A stretch of 33,401 nucleotides of DNA, taken from positions 1 through 33,401 of the IMG/VR virus record IMGVR_UViG_3300009009_000033; one strand, written 5' to 3'. Below the pieces are notes generated by a model. It ran no database searches and was not told where the DNA came from. It saw nothing but the letters and a program-made list of their open reading frames with translations. This stretch comes from a virus. The position numbers and the translations under genes are program-made. Shown one piece after another: positions 6,072 to 14,706 of this stretch (position 1 is its first letter; every line of letters starts with the position of its first letter).

Positions 6072-6326
6072 TCAGTGCGACAGCTTGATAATGGCAATTA
6101 GGCCGGCGGCGATGCTCGCCAGCAACACCGCACCAACGACCGTCACCACCCACTTGGCCATTTGGTACGCAACCCGCATCTCGGCGGGAGTCACGGGGCT
6201 TCGCGCCTGCTCGAGTTCGTCACGGCGACGCGCTTCTTCGAGCAGGCGTAACCGAGTGTCGATGTTCGACGTTGTCTTTTGCAACTCGTCGATCTTTTCC
6301 TCAACTCGTTCCCAGGGCTCCGCCAT
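6072..6326 (-). CDS. XhlA-like holin / lysis-associated membrane protein
   Basis: This 84-residue protein has an N-terminal amphipathic coiled coil (WERVEEKIDELQKTTSNIDTR, then LLEEARRRDELEQ) and one C-terminal transmembrane helix (WVVTVVGAVLLASIAAGLIAII) ending in KLSH. The layout matches XhlA-type haemolysin/holin proteins and other small phage lysis-associated membrane proteins. It is the last gene of the late operon, a plausible place for lysis, but no endolysin is adjacent. The start follows the previous stop directly (TAA then ATG). Confidence 0.6.
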   Translation of the reverse strand: MAEPWERVEEKIDELQKTTSNIDTRLRLLEEARRRDELEQARSPVTPAEMRVAYQMAKWVVTVVGAVLLASIAAGLIAIIKLSH

Positions 6327-6866
6327 TTACGCTACCGTGTGAGTGAACGTGCTGATGGTTACCGGTTGCGAGACGGCAATCGACACGTTGTCGATCGTCA
6401 TCTCCTGGACGCCGGCGTAGGCCCACACGGCGGTGCCGTCCGAGATGCCTGAGCCGGTGCCGGTGGGGCCACCAGAGCTTGCCGTCGTACCGGCCGTGGT
6501 GCAGACGTACACCCGCCCGCCAAGGTGCATTTGATGGTTGAGCTGCACCGCTGTCGACGCTGCCCAGGGCATCGAGACGAGCCCTTGCATGTGACACGTG
6601 CCGCTCTTTTTGATGCGGTAGTGGCGCGCCAAGCCGTTAGCTGACCCGGTGCCCGCCCAGGTGCCGTTCTTTGATACGACACCCGCTGTCGCGGCGGTCA
6701 GGTAGTCTGACGGCAAAGCCTGGGTCATGAGCGTGCCAGCGCCGTCCGCCGCCGCGCAGTTGGCGGGCTTTGCGGACGAAAAGAGAAGGATGTCAGGCGC
6801 GGTCCCGATGGTTGCCTCGAGCGCGTCGGCTGCGGCGTTGAGATATGCGGTGCTGTAGTCGGTCAT
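6327..6866 (-). CDS. Hypothetical virion/tail-tip protein, 179 aa
   Basis: I do not recognise this protein. It starts with a helical stretch (TDYSTAYLNAAADALEATIG) and then becomes rich in Thr, Ala, Gly and Ser with beta-like segments such as GRVYVCTTAG and GTAVWAYAGVQEMTIDNVSIAVSQ. GRVYVCTTAGTT followed by GT.VW resembles the small repeat units seen in phage fibre and carbohydrate-binding tip proteins. AAGGA lies 9 bases upstream of the ATG. Its position, downstream of the large repeat fibre and before the holin-like gene, fits an accessory tail-tip protein. Confidence 0.6.
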   Translation of the reverse strand: MTDYSTAYLNAAADALEATIGTAPDILLFSSAKPANCAAADGAGTLMTQALPSDYLTAATAGVVSKNGTWAGTGSANGLARHYRIKKSGTCHMQGLVSMPWAASTAVQLNHQMHLGGRVYVCTTAGTTASSGGPTGTGSGISDGTAVWAYAGVQEMTIDNVSIAVSQPVTISTFTHTVA

Positions 6867-6875
6867 GGTGTGTCC

Positions 6876-7202
6876 TTACGTGTGTGCGATGGCGAGACGC
6901 AGTGTGGCGTCGCCGGTTTCGGTGTTCGTGAGCGCGTATCGGCAGCGAATAAACGGCTTCTGTCCTGCGACTCCGCCCGAAGTCATGACCGCAATCATGC
7001 CGTCAGCGCCCACAATCGGAGGACCAAACGCAAGCGTCTGATCGGTAACTGGGGCATCTTGGGAATCCACTTCGGTGACAGTGGGCAATGGTGAAGAGAC
7101 CACTTGGGCCCCAGTGCGAGCTACTTCACTTCGCAAGTTGAAGTAGACGAACCTGGAAGAGCTTGGGTCTTTGGGACCAACGATTGGCTTGACTACTTTC
7201 AC
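6876..7202 (-). CDS. Hypothetical tail-associated protein, 108 aa
   Basis: This 108-residue protein of unknown family has predicted beta strands (RFVYFNLRSEVA, QTLAFGPPIVGADGMIAVMTSGG, RCRYALTNTETGDATLRLAIAHT). The alternating pattern suggests a small beta-sandwich, as in decoration or fibre-tip proteins. GTG 7202 is preferred to the upstream TTG at 7214 because it overlaps the fibre stop (GTGA, 7199-7202), the same coupling used throughout this operon. It probably adds to or assembles the preceding fibre. Confidence 0.6.
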   Translation of the reverse strand: MKVVKPIVGPKDPSSSRFVYFNLRSEVARTGAQVVSSPLPTVTEVDSQDAPVTDQTLAFGPPIVGADGMIAVMTSGGVAGQKPFIRCRYALTNTETGDATLRLAIAHT

Positions 7203-8947
7203 GCTGCCTCCCAAACGAGTGATGGGGCCTCAAACGTTGCCTCAAGCGAGATGTGCTCGAATGCGGCCTCAAACATTGGGTCGACTGGCGGCACCTCGGA
7301 AGGACCGATAGTGCTAACCGTGCTCAGTCCCACCGAAGCCACTATCGCCGCGGAGCTGCCTATAAACGCGCCGCCCGCCACGAGTGGCGAGACATGGACG
7401 CCGGCGGCCGCCATGAGCGCCACGGATGCTTGAGCGGTGGTCGACGCGGCGAGTCCCGATGTTGCATCCGCCACAGCGGAGAGCGCAGCTGCTGCCGCCG
7501 TTGAGAGCGTAACGACTGACGCAGCGTCTACCGATCGCCCACTGAGCGAAGTTGCGGTTGCCGCCGTTGCGAGACTGACCGCGCTTGTGCCTGCTGCAGT
7601 AACGCCGTTGTTCACTGAGGCCGCGGCTTGGACGCCGACGCTCTGTTGTGCGGCGACGCCGTGAGACGCTGAGGTTTGGGCAGCAGTCGCAAGCTGAAGC
7701 GAGGAGGCAATGGCACCAGTTCGGACGACGGTCGAGAATGCGTCCGCCGTGGTCGAGAGCCCAACCGTTGACGCGCCCGAGGCGGTTGCGCCTGCACTCG
7801 AACTGGCAACGGTCGTATCGGTGAGCGCACTCGTGCCGGCCGCCGTTACTCCCGCCGATGTGGCAAGAGAGGTCCCAATGGTAACTGATGAGGCGCCGTC
7901 AGCGGTACGCACCTGGCTCGCTTGCGCGACCACCGAGGTGGATAGCTGCGCGCCGCCGGTTGCGTTCGCAACGAGTTCCGCAGTAGCGTTTGCGGCCGTT
8001 GCAAGTGACTCGATCGAGGTCCCTTGTGCGGTGACTCCAGCGGTCGAAGCGGCCGCGGTTGAAAGACTCACCGCCGTTGCTGCAGTCGCAGTGGGCGCCG
8101 ACGAAGCCGCAGCTGAGGATGTAAAGCCCACTGCGCTGGTTGCTGTGACACCGTGACCAGCGGATACTGCCGCCGTTGAGGTGAGCGTTAGCGCTGAGAC
8201 ACCTATTGCGGAGAGCGCAACTGTTGCCGCACTCGCTGCGACAACTGAAACGGCACTGACAACATTGGCCGCGAGCGGTACTGGACCGCTCGGAATCGGC
8301 TCGTCCGTGCTGTAGAGCGCGGTTCCGGTGAGACTGAGCGCTAGTGAGCCGTACGTTCCGCCGTTCCAGTTGGTCCCAGCCACAGATGGCGTGGCACCGT
8401 CAGCAACCGAGAGCACGTGGCCCGTCGTAATGACTGGGGTCGGACTGTTGTTTTCGGCGATCGCTTCCGCGCCGGTGAGCAGTGTTGTGTGGCCACGGTT
8501 TGAACGAAGGTAGGCGTCGACCGCCAGGCCATCGTTGGCCCCCGTTTGAAAAAACTCAATGTGATCAACGTTTGCTGCGCCGGCGCTGAGCGTGAAGCTC
8601 GTAACGAGTGTCCAGCTACCTGCCCCGACCGCGCGGACCTCGAGCGAAATGGCTGTGCCGTTCTTTAGGAAACGATAGGCGTACCAGCCCGTGGGCGAAC
8701 CGCTGGCGACCACGACCGCACCGGTTTCGTCCGAATAGAATTCGAGCGTATCGAGCGAGTTGTCTGTGTAAAGCTGGAACGCGTAGTATCGACCGGGAAT
8801 GCCGATTTCCCAATTGTACTGCCACCGTGGCCCGCTCGTGTATGCAGTCGCTCCTGCCTTGATGTAGCCAGTCTGATGATAGTTCGTGTAGGCAAGGCTG
8901 CCAGCAACGCCCAACGCGGAGTTGTTCGAACGAATGCTACCTGACAC
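7199..8947 (-). CDS. Tail fibre with Ala/Ser/Thr/Val-rich repeat shaft
   Basis: This 582-residue protein has a globular N-terminal half and a repetitive C-terminal half. Residues 1-155 look like a concanavalin/LamG-type beta-sandwich (aromatic strands near RWQYNWEIGIPGRYYAFQLY, TLEFYSD, GWYAYRFLKNG, HIEFFQTG). Residues about 226-545 are almost only Ala, Ser, Thr, Val and Gly in repeats of roughly 18-24 residues. The final ~30 residues are different: acidic and aromatic (PPVDPMFEAAFEHISLEATFEAPSLVWEAA). GTG 8947 has AGGAGG six bases upstream. It is the largest fibre of the cluster; binding to a host surface glycan is the likely role. No fibre chaperone is obvious. Confidence 0.75.
   Translation of the reverse strand: MSGSIRSNNSALGVAGSLAYTNYHQTGYIKAGATAYTSGPRWQYNWEIGIPGRYYAFQLYTDNSLDTLEFYSDETGAVVVASGSPTGWYAYRFLKNGTAISLEVRAVGAGSWTLVTSFTLSAGAANVDHIEFFQTGANDGLAVDAYLRSNRGHTTLLTGAEAIAENNSPTPVITTGHVLSVADGATPSVAGTNWNGGTYGSLALSLTGTALYSTDEPIPSGPVPLAANVVSAVSVVAASAATVALSAIGVSALTLTSTAAVSAGHGVTATSAVGFTSSAAASSAPTATAATAVSLSTAAASTAGVTAQGTSIESLATAANATAELVANATGGAQLSTSVVAQASQVRTADGASSVTIGTSLATSAGVTAAGTSALTDTTVASSSAGATASGASTVGLSTTADAFSTVVRTGAIASSLQLATAAQTSASHGVAAQQSVGVQAAASVNNGVTAAGTSAVSLATAATATSLSGRSVDAASVVTLSTAAAAALSAVADATSGLAASTTAQASVALMAAAGVHVSPLVAGGAFIGSSAAIVASVGLSTVSTIGPSEVPPVDPMFEAAFEHISLEATFEAPSLVWEAA
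7313..8272 (-). repeat. Degenerate ~18-24 aa coding repeats in the fibre shaft
   Basis: The coding sequence for residues about 226-545 of the fibre contains about a dozen degenerate units of the form GVTAAGTSAVSLATAATAT. Recurring anchors are GV-TA, an S/A-V-x-L pair and T-A-A runs. The best matched copies begin near residues 305, 367 and 448, each opening with GVTA. Unit boundaries are my alignment by eye. Confidence 0.7.
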
Positions 8948-9359
8948 CGCGAACCTCCTGGGCGATATCTCCGACTTCGACTAACCAAGCTTTCAGTTCG
9001 TCTCGCCGCTCAGCGAATGGGCGCTCGTCGCGCTGATCGTCCGCTGCATCGCCAGCATTGCGCCGGCCGTATACAGTGCGGCCCAGCAGGATTCGGCCTC
9101 CCCAAACGCACTGCTGCCCCTCCACTTCAATGATACGATGCAGGCGCCCGCCGGAGTTGTAGCTATTGAGTCGCGCTTGCCATTGTGCTTGTGAGAGCGT
9201 CTCACCCAAGGCCGGGAACGCGATCCCGGGACGCGTTGGCAGAACCCATGGGCGACCACAACCGCACGGACAGTCGATCAGGCAAACCACCGAGCGCGGT
9301 ATGCTTGGATTCGGTGGGCCGATTTCGGCCATCCGTGGGTTGAGGAGCCAGATCCGCAT
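8937..9359 (-). CDS. Cys-rich hypothetical protein, 140 aa
   Basis: This 140-residue protein of unknown family has a cysteine cluster at about residues 26-34, CLIDCPCGCGRPW, with C-x3-C-x-C-x-C spacing suggestive of a metal-binding knuckle. A further Cys (QQCVWGG) and a charged C-terminus (DAADDQRDERPFAERRDELK) follow. ATG 9359 is chosen because the longer upstream reading runs through the previous gene out of frame, and 9359 lies 5 bases after that gene's TAA. It overlaps the fibre start by 11 bases. Its place among fibre genes suggests an assembly factor or an ejected protein, but there is no direct evidence. Confidence 0.55.
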   Translation of the reverse strand: MRIWLLNPRMAEIGPPNPSIPRSVVCLIDCPCGCGRPWVLPTRPGIAFPALGETLSQAQWQARLNSYNSGGRLHRIIEVEGQQCVWGGRILLGRTVYGRRNAGDAADDQRDERPFAERRDELKAWLVEVGDIAQEVRGVR

Positions 9360-9364
9360 GGTGC

Positions 9365-9838
9365 TTACTGCTTCAGGGCTTCGCGCTCGATGTATGCTTG
9401 GGCCTTGACGCGCTTGATGGCCTCGCTCGCCGACTGCTCGATGAACTTCTGCAGCGCGCACAAAACGAACTCTTTGCCCTTCTCCTTTTTGACACGGTCG
9501 AGGACGGCAAAAGCTTCGTTGTCACGCAAGACGGTTTCGAGCTGTTCGATCACGTATTCACGACCCGGCGCGCAATCGACCACCGTGGGCACCGCGGCGT
9601 CTTGTAGGCCTTGGCATCCGCACGCAAAGAGAACAAGCAGCGCGGCCGTAGGGGGCACGTTCGAGGTCGGCTTAGCATCACTCCGGGCGTTGCGTAAGTC
9701 CGCGCCAAATCGCGCGGCCAGCTGCGTGATGCTCAACCCCTTTGGCAAGGCCGCCAGGAGTGTCAGAAGCGTGTAGAGTGCGCCTACTACCTGAAGAAGA
9801 ATTTCGAGTGTTGAGTTTCCGGGACTTGTTTCGTTCAT
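9365..9838 (-). CDS. Two-segment membrane protein with internal lipobox; candidate lysis protein
   Basis: This 157-residue protein has a hydrophobic helix at residues 11-32 (LEILLQVVGALYTLLTLLAAL), a basic linker (ARFGADLRNARSDAK), and a second hydrophobic stretch VPPTAALLVLFACGC with a perfect lipobox-like LFAC (C73). A soluble, charged C-terminal domain (TVLRDNEAFAVLDRVKKEKGK) follows. The first part resembles a holin and the second a lipoprotein precursor. Residue 61 is a GTG codon (9656-9658) that could in principle start a separate lipoprotein, although no Shine-Dalgarno precedes it. The C-terminal helices might span the periplasm. Holin, spanin-like and fused holin/lipoprotein readings are all open. 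Confidence 0.55.
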   Translation of the reverse strand: MNETSPGNSTLEILLQVVGALYTLLTLLAALPKGLSITQLAARFGADLRNARSDAKPTSNVPPTAALLVLFACGCQGLQDAAVPTVVDCAPGREYVIEQLETVLRDNEAFAVLDRVKKEKGKEFVLCALQKFIEQSASEAIKRVKAQAYIEREALKQ

Positions 9839-9910
9839 TGTCTCACCCTTTCCAAAAAACTGCCGTCCACATGACGCCGGCCGAAGAAGAAAGCTCCGGC
9901 GCGGGGACGG

Positions 9911-11338
9911 CTAAAGATTTGCTGAGCAGGCTCCACCCGGCCCGGGCGTGTCGCCTGCCGCGGTCGCGCCTGCAGCACCGCGCACCATGGTGCTCTTCCC
10001 TCGAATACGAGTGGAGATGAGTCCGCCGTCCGCGCCGCCACCAGTGAGCACCGCGTGTACCGCAACAGGCCGGTATCTCCCGCCGCCATCGCCACCTTTG
10101 GCGGTGATGGCGTTGGTTACCGTGGATCCGATCCTGCGGTTACACTCAAGGTCGACCACGCCGCCTGCCCCGCCACCAGAGCCACCGCAGTCGGTTGGTC
10201 CCGCAGACAGCGTTGTGCCGTTGTCCCCGTCCGCCTTGATGCACCCAGCGGCCGTTGTCCCATCGGTGATGATCACGTCAGCCCGGATCTTGAGGTAACC
10301 TCCCGAGCGCCCACCATTGACTTGTGAGTTAGAGCTGCCGGCCATGCCGACGTACATCACGGCGCCCATTGCCTCGAGTCGACGCAGACGCCTAGTGTAA
10401 GTTGGTGCTGCAACTGCGTTGGTCGACTGATACGTGCCCGCTCGACCACCGGTTCCGGTAATCACGAGCGCTTCCGTCGTCGGGATTACGCCACCGCCAG
10501 TGCCTCCGCCCGTTGCCGTTGCTGGCATGCCCGCAGGCAACGGTCCATCGGTTGGTCCAGGCTCGCATGTGATCGCGCCCGCGCTTGCGTTGCGTAAGTC
10601 GAGTACCCTACAGCGCAGCGGGCAGCCGTTGAGATACAGCTTGCCCGTGTGACCTGGCGCAAAAGAGATCGTGTGCCACTCGGCGTCGTCGCCGTGTTGC
10701 AACGTAACGTTGCCAGAACTGATCGTCAGGTTGCCGGCACTGCCATCGCTGTAGATCTTGACCGGGTCCTTCCAGGCGATCTTGCTGGTCGCAGCGTCGT
10801 AGGTGAGTGAAAGCCCATCAGTAGGCGTGCCGATATCGTCGGCGAAGGCAATGCCGTGGAGCTTCGCCAACACTGCAAAACCGAGGGTCCCGGAGAGGTC
10901 GCCGCCAACGCTGGTGTCGGTCTGATTCTTGATGATGCGTTCGCCCCATCCAAACTCCAGGTCGAACTCGTAAGTCTCACCTACAAACGGGGGACACAGG
11001 CCGCTCGTGGACTCGACGTAAACGCCGCTCGTGGTCGTGAGATCTGGATCCACCGTGCTGGTGCCAGGAATCACACCGCCGTTGATGGTGCAACGAATGC
11101 CGAGACCGATTCCAAAACCGTCGACCTGAGCAGGGAGCTCGAAGGTTGCGATGTATCCCTGCCCCTGAGGCGCTAGGGTTGGGAACACGACGGTGCTGCG
11201 GTTCCGCCCGAAGAACTCCCACTGCACCGAGTGCACGTCCGTTCGGTCGTGGATCTCGAGTGTGATCGTGTCCTCGTAGTCGCCCTCGTGGTGAGCGCCC
11301 GGCGAACCGCCGTTAATTTTGAACAGTGGTGAAGGCAT
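9911..11338 (-). CDS. Tail fibre/tip protein with Gly-rich C-terminal domain
   Basis: This 475-residue protein begins with a beta-rich domain (residues 1-140: ITLEIHDRTDVHSVQWEFFG, TVVFPTLAPQGQGYIATFELP) of Ig-like appearance. A middle domain contains KIYSDGSAGNLTISSGNVTLQHG and GKLYLNGCPLRCRVLDLRNA, and a Gly/Ala-rich C-terminal part (from about residue 280) contains GGGTGGGVIPTT and GGSGGGAGGVVDLEC. Gly-rich C-terminal repeats of this kind are typical of phage receptor-binding tips such as T4-like gp38 adhesins. It lies immediately after the gp48-like gene, where the first fibre is expected. Adhesion to the host surface is the likely role. Confidence 0.65.
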   Translation of the reverse strand: MPSPLFKINGGSPGAHHEGDYEDTITLEIHDRTDVHSVQWEFFGRNRSTVVFPTLAPQGQGYIATFELPAQVDGFGIGLGIRCTINGGVIPGTSTVDPDLTTTSGVYVESTSGLCPPFVGETYEFDLEFGWGERIIKNQTDTSVGGDLSGTLGFAVLAKLHGIAFADDIGTPTDGLSLTYDAATSKIAWKDPVKIYSDGSAGNLTISSGNVTLQHGDDAEWHTISFAPGHTGKLYLNGCPLRCRVLDLRNASAGAITCEPGPTDGPLPAGMPATATGGGTGGGVIPTTEALVITGTGGRAGTYQSTNAVAAPTYTRRLRRLEAMGAVMYVGMAGSSNSQVNGGRSGGYLKIRADVIITDGTTAAGCIKADGDNGTTLSAGPTDCGGSGGGAGGVVDLECNRRIGSTVTNAITAKGGDGGGRYRPVAVHAVLTGGGADGGLISTRIRGKSTMVRGAAGATAAGDTPGPGGACSANL

Positions 11339-11339
11339 C

Positions 11340-12698
11340 TTAGCTCAACCTGTACTTGGATTCCCAATGTGAGATCAGCTTCGTCAGCTCGGCGTCCGTT
11401 GCTCCGTGACCCTTGTAACCAACGAAGCCGCCCCACGCCATATTTTTGGAAGTGAATTGCGGAGCGTTGTACGGTGTTTCACCAAGCGCAAATCGGATAA
11501 AACTACCGGCCACGTTGCTGGTAACTGTGTAAGGCGTTAGGGTCGTTGTTCCTGAGCTGGTCTTGACCTTCCCCACAACCTCGTAGTTCGAGCCGGTGGG
11601 GCGGATCGCCAACGCAAGAATCGCCCGCTGGCTGTGGGGGAACGCGCCGTGATTATGAGCAGAAACCACTGACGTCCCATTGGACGTGATTCGCAGCAGT
11701 GCATTGCCAGAACTGAACAGGTGATAGATGACGTTCGAGTTGCTGATGCCCGCGAAGGACCACAGAATTCCAGCTGCGTTGGGCACAATGCACGGGCCCG
11801 CAATCGTGACCGCGAACTTCGGACTGCTCGCGCCCGGTGCTAGCTCGTCACAACGCAGCCCTACGCGGTAGTTGGTGCCAGCGCCGCCGAAATTGACGGT
11901 CGGCATGTCGTCGAGCCCCCAGGAGCTCGACACCTTCGTTAGCGTGGTGCCGGCTTCGGAATCCGGGGACCACTCAAACCCGAGCCGGGTGAAGAACTCG
12001 TTCTGTGGCAAGGCTTGGTCTGCAGCAAACCACAGCGTGCTGGGCTCAACGTCGAGTAGCGAGTTGAATCCCTCGGATGGATCGTATTCAACGGGCGCTG
12101 CTACTTCTTCCCAATCCCAAGAGCCGTAGCCGGGCGCGAGCGCGTCGAGGATTTCCCCCAAGCGTACGTTCATCAGAAACGCAAACTCGTCGCTCTTGAG
12201 CTCGCGCCGCGTGGCCTGCACCGTGATGAGCGAGCGACCAGACGTCCAAGGTTCTGTCCCTGTATCCGGCGGAGGCGTCTCCAAATCGGAGCCACGACGG
12301 TATTGCACGTCGACTAGATGATTCCCCAGCACCAACTTGCAGGCGTCCCATATCGAGCTTGGGTTGGGGCCGTGAAGGTTCACCCTGTGCTTCCACGCGC
12401 AAAGCGCCTGAATGTATTCGACAGAATCGCCCTCGCGGACTTGGATCCTGAATCGCTCAGCCCAGTTTCCAAGCAGCGCATAAGCCGTGCGCGGCGAAAG
12501 GTTCGCCTCGTAGCGCTGTTGCGCCTTCCACGCCATCGCAAGCACGCGGGCGGTTGCTAGTGTCTCACAGTCTGCGAGCGATCCAGGGACACTTTGGATA
12601 GCCGAGGGCAGCGCGGAGCGCAGCGCTTCGTGATAGATTCTCGCTACGGGCTTGGACCCGCCGAGTCGCACCGGAAAGCCGTGGTATCCTCCCAGCAT
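11340..12698 (-). CDS. gp48-like baseplate wedge protein fused to a lectin-like domain
   Basis: This 452-residue protein appears to have two parts. Residues 1-150 resemble Mu gp48/DUF2313 tail proteins, which close the baseplate between the gp47-type wedge and the fibres: a helix-rich start (KPVARIYHEALRSALPSAIQ, CETLATARVLAMAWKAQQRY), then FRIQVREGDSVEYIQALCAW. Residues about 215-452 look like a concanavalin/LamG-type beta-sandwich: PTVNFGGAGTNYR, KFAVTIAGPCIVP, NVIYHLFSSGNALLRI, ending in HGATDAELTKLISHWESKYRLS, the tail helix often seen in phage LamG domains. ATG 12698 overlaps the previous stop (TAATG); a longer upstream reading is rejected. The fusion would place a glycan-binding domain on the baseplate. 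Confidence 0.7.
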   Translation of the reverse strand: MLGGYHGFPVRLGGSKPVARIYHEALRSALPSAIQSVPGSLADCETLATARVLAMAWKAQQRYEANLSPRTAYALLGNWAERFRIQVREGDSVEYIQALCAWKHRVNLHGPNPSSIWDACKLVLGNHLVDVQYRRGSDLETPPPDTGTEPWTSGRSLITVQATRRELKSDEFAFLMNVRLGEILDALAPGYGSWDWEEVAAPVEYDPSEGFNSLLDVEPSTLWFAADQALPQNEFFTRLGFEWSPDSEAGTTLTKVSSSWGLDDMPTVNFGGAGTNYRVGLRCDELAPGASSPKFAVTIAGPCIVPNAAGILWSFAGISNSNVIYHLFSSGNALLRITSNGTSVVSAHNHGAFPHSQRAILALAIRPTGSNYEVVGKVKTSSGTTTLTPYTVTSNVAGSFIRFALGETPYNAPQFTSKNMAWGGFVGYKGHGATDAELTKLISHWESKYRLS

Positions 12699-13207
12699 TA
12701 CTCCACGCCCACGGTGATGGTTACGCCCGCCGCCGTGTCCACAAGCGTCGAGCTCATGTTCCAGACCCAGAGCTCGATGGTGTAGGCGCTCGTAACGACG
12801 GGCTGAACGATCAGCGGCGTCGTTCCGTGTGCTTGGATTGCGCACGTCTTCAGGTTGACCGCACCGATCTGGCCAAACCGGTCGGTGTACGTTTGATTCC
12901 ACGTTAGGCGGTAGTTACCGGTCCCGATTCGCGTCAGCGTCGGCGCGTTGGTGAGCCCAATCCCATGCTGCCCGCGGTAGGCGCCAATCGCGGGGGAGGC
13001 CCCAAGGGTCGCGTGCAGTCGTGCGAACTCCGACGTGCGCGACATGCCGGAGACTGTGGAGCAGTTCCCGTTGTACTGCTTCACGTCGACGTCGGTCTCT
13101 GGATTGACGACGGGCTGATCGGCGTAGTTTCTCTTCGTCACACCGCCGCCCAAGTCCTCGAGCGAGACGGGCGCGACCCAAATTGGAGGAGTGCTAGTGT
13201 TGGCCAT
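12698..13207 (-). CDS. Virion-like protein, paralogue of the gene at 29096-29608
   Basis: This 169-residue protein of unknown family is similar along its whole length to the 170-residue product encoded between the tRNA and the portal gene. The shared signature is DLGG-x2-T-x2-NYADQPVVN-x2-TDVD-x3-YN near residue 20, followed by RTS-x-F, a Leu-Gly turn, GTG-x-Y-x-L and a matching C-terminal beta-strand pattern. Both appear beta-rich and lack enzyme motifs, as expected for decoration or structural proteins. This copy sits between the gp47-like and gp48-like baseplate genes, a position without such a gene in Mu. ATG 13207 directly follows the gp47-like stop. Confidence 0.7.
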   Translation of the reverse strand: MANTSTPPIWVAPVSLEDLGGGVTKRNYADQPVVNPETDVDVKQYNGNCSTVSGMSRTSEFARLHATLGASPAIGAYRGQHGIGLTNAPTLTRIGTGNYRLTWNQTYTDRFGQIGAVNLKTCAIQAHGTTPLIVQPVVTSAYTIELWVWNMSSTLVDTAAGVTITVGVE

Positions 13208-14706
13208 CAGGTTGACGGGTAAACGGCGAAGTGTCTGAGCCGAAGGACGTTGGGAGCGGTGGTAATCGAGCCCGGAACAGTGGGCTTACTTTGAGATCGA
13301 TAAAGGTAGTCGACGTCAATCACGTCCCGGAACGCGCGCTGAAAAGCGTTCGTCTGCCGAGAGCTCAGCTCGAAAGGAAAGCTCTCGTAACCGTAAGGCC
13401 TACGGAAACCCCGTGTGGGGTTGTGGTTGAGTATGCTCGCCGAGGTCGTATTTTCCCCGGGACCCAATCCGTTCATTTGCGCCAACCAGGCAGCGCGATG
13501 CGCATCGGAATCGAAAGCCGCGGGACTTAAGAAGTCGCCCGCAGCGACGCCTGATGACTCGATAACGAGCGGGGCGTCCAGCGAGACAGTCCACGTCGCT
13601 CCGTCATCGTCGGCGACAACGACGGTCGACGTCACCCAACGCTGCTTCGTTGGACTCCACCACATGATCTGCGCCCCTGGGTAGGGCGCGTTCCCATTGG
13701 TCTCCGACTTCAAGATTGTGATCTCGGTTGTCGAACCAACCGAGTAGACCGTAACGCGGCCATCCACCGAAGCGACGGGCCACGGCAAGGTGTTTCGCCA
13801 ACCATTGCCGGCCAATCCCAGCGCGAGTGTAACATCGACATCCTCATCGACTGCGCTCTGTACTTCGAACTCGGCGAAGCCGGGCATCTCACCGAACACC
13901 GCGGCCGTAGCCAGCGTCACGGTGTCGTCGGGGACTGCACGCGAAAAGTCACTGCTCGATTCGTCGAGCGCCTTCACCAAGGCGACTTTGCAAGAACTGG
14001 GACCACCGATCGCTGGGTAAGCAAAGGCGGCTTGAATCGAAGCGTCGGCTGCCATGGCAACCTCGACGGCGTGACCCCAGTTGCCACCACCGGCGCGCGT
14101 CTGGCGTCGGATCCCGATCCGAGTGCGTTTCTGTTCCTCGCTCTCTTCGTCGGTACCGCCGCGGAGCCCTGGCGCCGCTACAGTCGCTTTTGCCGCGACG
14201 TTGAACGGGGGCGTCGTCCACACCACCTCAGTTCCGGCGGCGACGTTAGCCGACTTGCCGGGTTCCCTGCTTCGAACGCGAACACGGCCGCCGTTTTCTA
14301 TCCCCGCCTGTGTACCGGAGACCTGCACGAACAGACCGTTCTCTAGCTTTCCCTCGAGGCCATCCGCAAACACGCGCCCGCCGGTACCGAAAACCGTGAC
14401 GGTGACGTAGCCCACGCTGCGCGACGGCGGAATTGGGGGGAGGCCCGCGTCTGCTAGCCGCTGTTCGAGATCCGCGCCGGTGGCCGTCTGCTCTGAACTC
14501 GCGTCCGCCTTGATCGCGATGTTGTAGAACACCGGCTGTAGCATCGTCTCGATGGCAGTGAAGCGAATGTCCACTTCGGTGCCTTCGAAGGTTTCGACCG
14601 TGTCAAAACCGTTCTGCTGCAGCAAGGTCCGATAGTCATCGAGCGCCTGTCGCTTGAGCTCTCCCTGTGCTGGGACCCAGAGCTCTCCTGGTTTCGGTAC
14701 CGCCAT
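13207..14706 (-). CDS. Baseplate J-like wedge protein (Mu gp47-like)
   Basis: This 499-residue protein corresponds to the baseplate J / gp47 family, the main wedge component that forms the baseplate and contacts the gp46-type protein. It starts with PGELWVPAQGELKRQALDDYR and continues with VDIRFTAIETMLQPVFYNIAIKADASSEQTATGADLEQRLADAG. This is followed by the Ig-like central part RVFADGLEGKLENGLFVQVSG, AKATVAAPGLRGGTDEESEEQKRTRIGIRRQTRAGGGNWGHAVEVA, which contains the characteristic GG-D-E-E-S/T-x-x-R-R-R-I pattern. The C-terminus (RAFRDVIDVDYLYR) is helical. Its place after the gp46-like gene and before the gp48-like gene matches the Mu order. Confidence 0.88.
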   Translation of the reverse strand: MAVPKPGELWVPAQGELKRQALDDYRTLLQQNGFDTVETFEGTEVDIRFTAIETMLQPVFYNIAIKADASSEQTATGADLEQRLADAGLPPIPPSRSVGYVTVTVFGTGGRVFADGLEGKLENGLFVQVSGTQAGIENGGRVRVRSREPGKSANVAAGTEVVWTTPPFNVAAKATVAAPGLRGGTDEESEEQKRTRIGIRRQTRAGGGNWGHAVEVAMAADASIQAAFAYPAIGGPSSCKVALVKALDESSSDFSRAVPDDTVTLATAAVFGEMPGFAEFEVQSAVDEDVDVTLALGLAGNGWRNTLPWPVASVDGRVTVYSVGSTTEITILKSETNGNAPYPGAQIMWWSPTKQRWVTSTVVVADDDGATWTVSLDAPLVIESSGVAAGDFLSPAAFDSDAHRAAWLAQMNGLGPGENTTSASILNHNPTRGFRRPYGYESFPFELSSRQTNAFQRAFRDVIDVDYLYRSQSKPTVPGSITTAPNVLRLRHFAVYPST

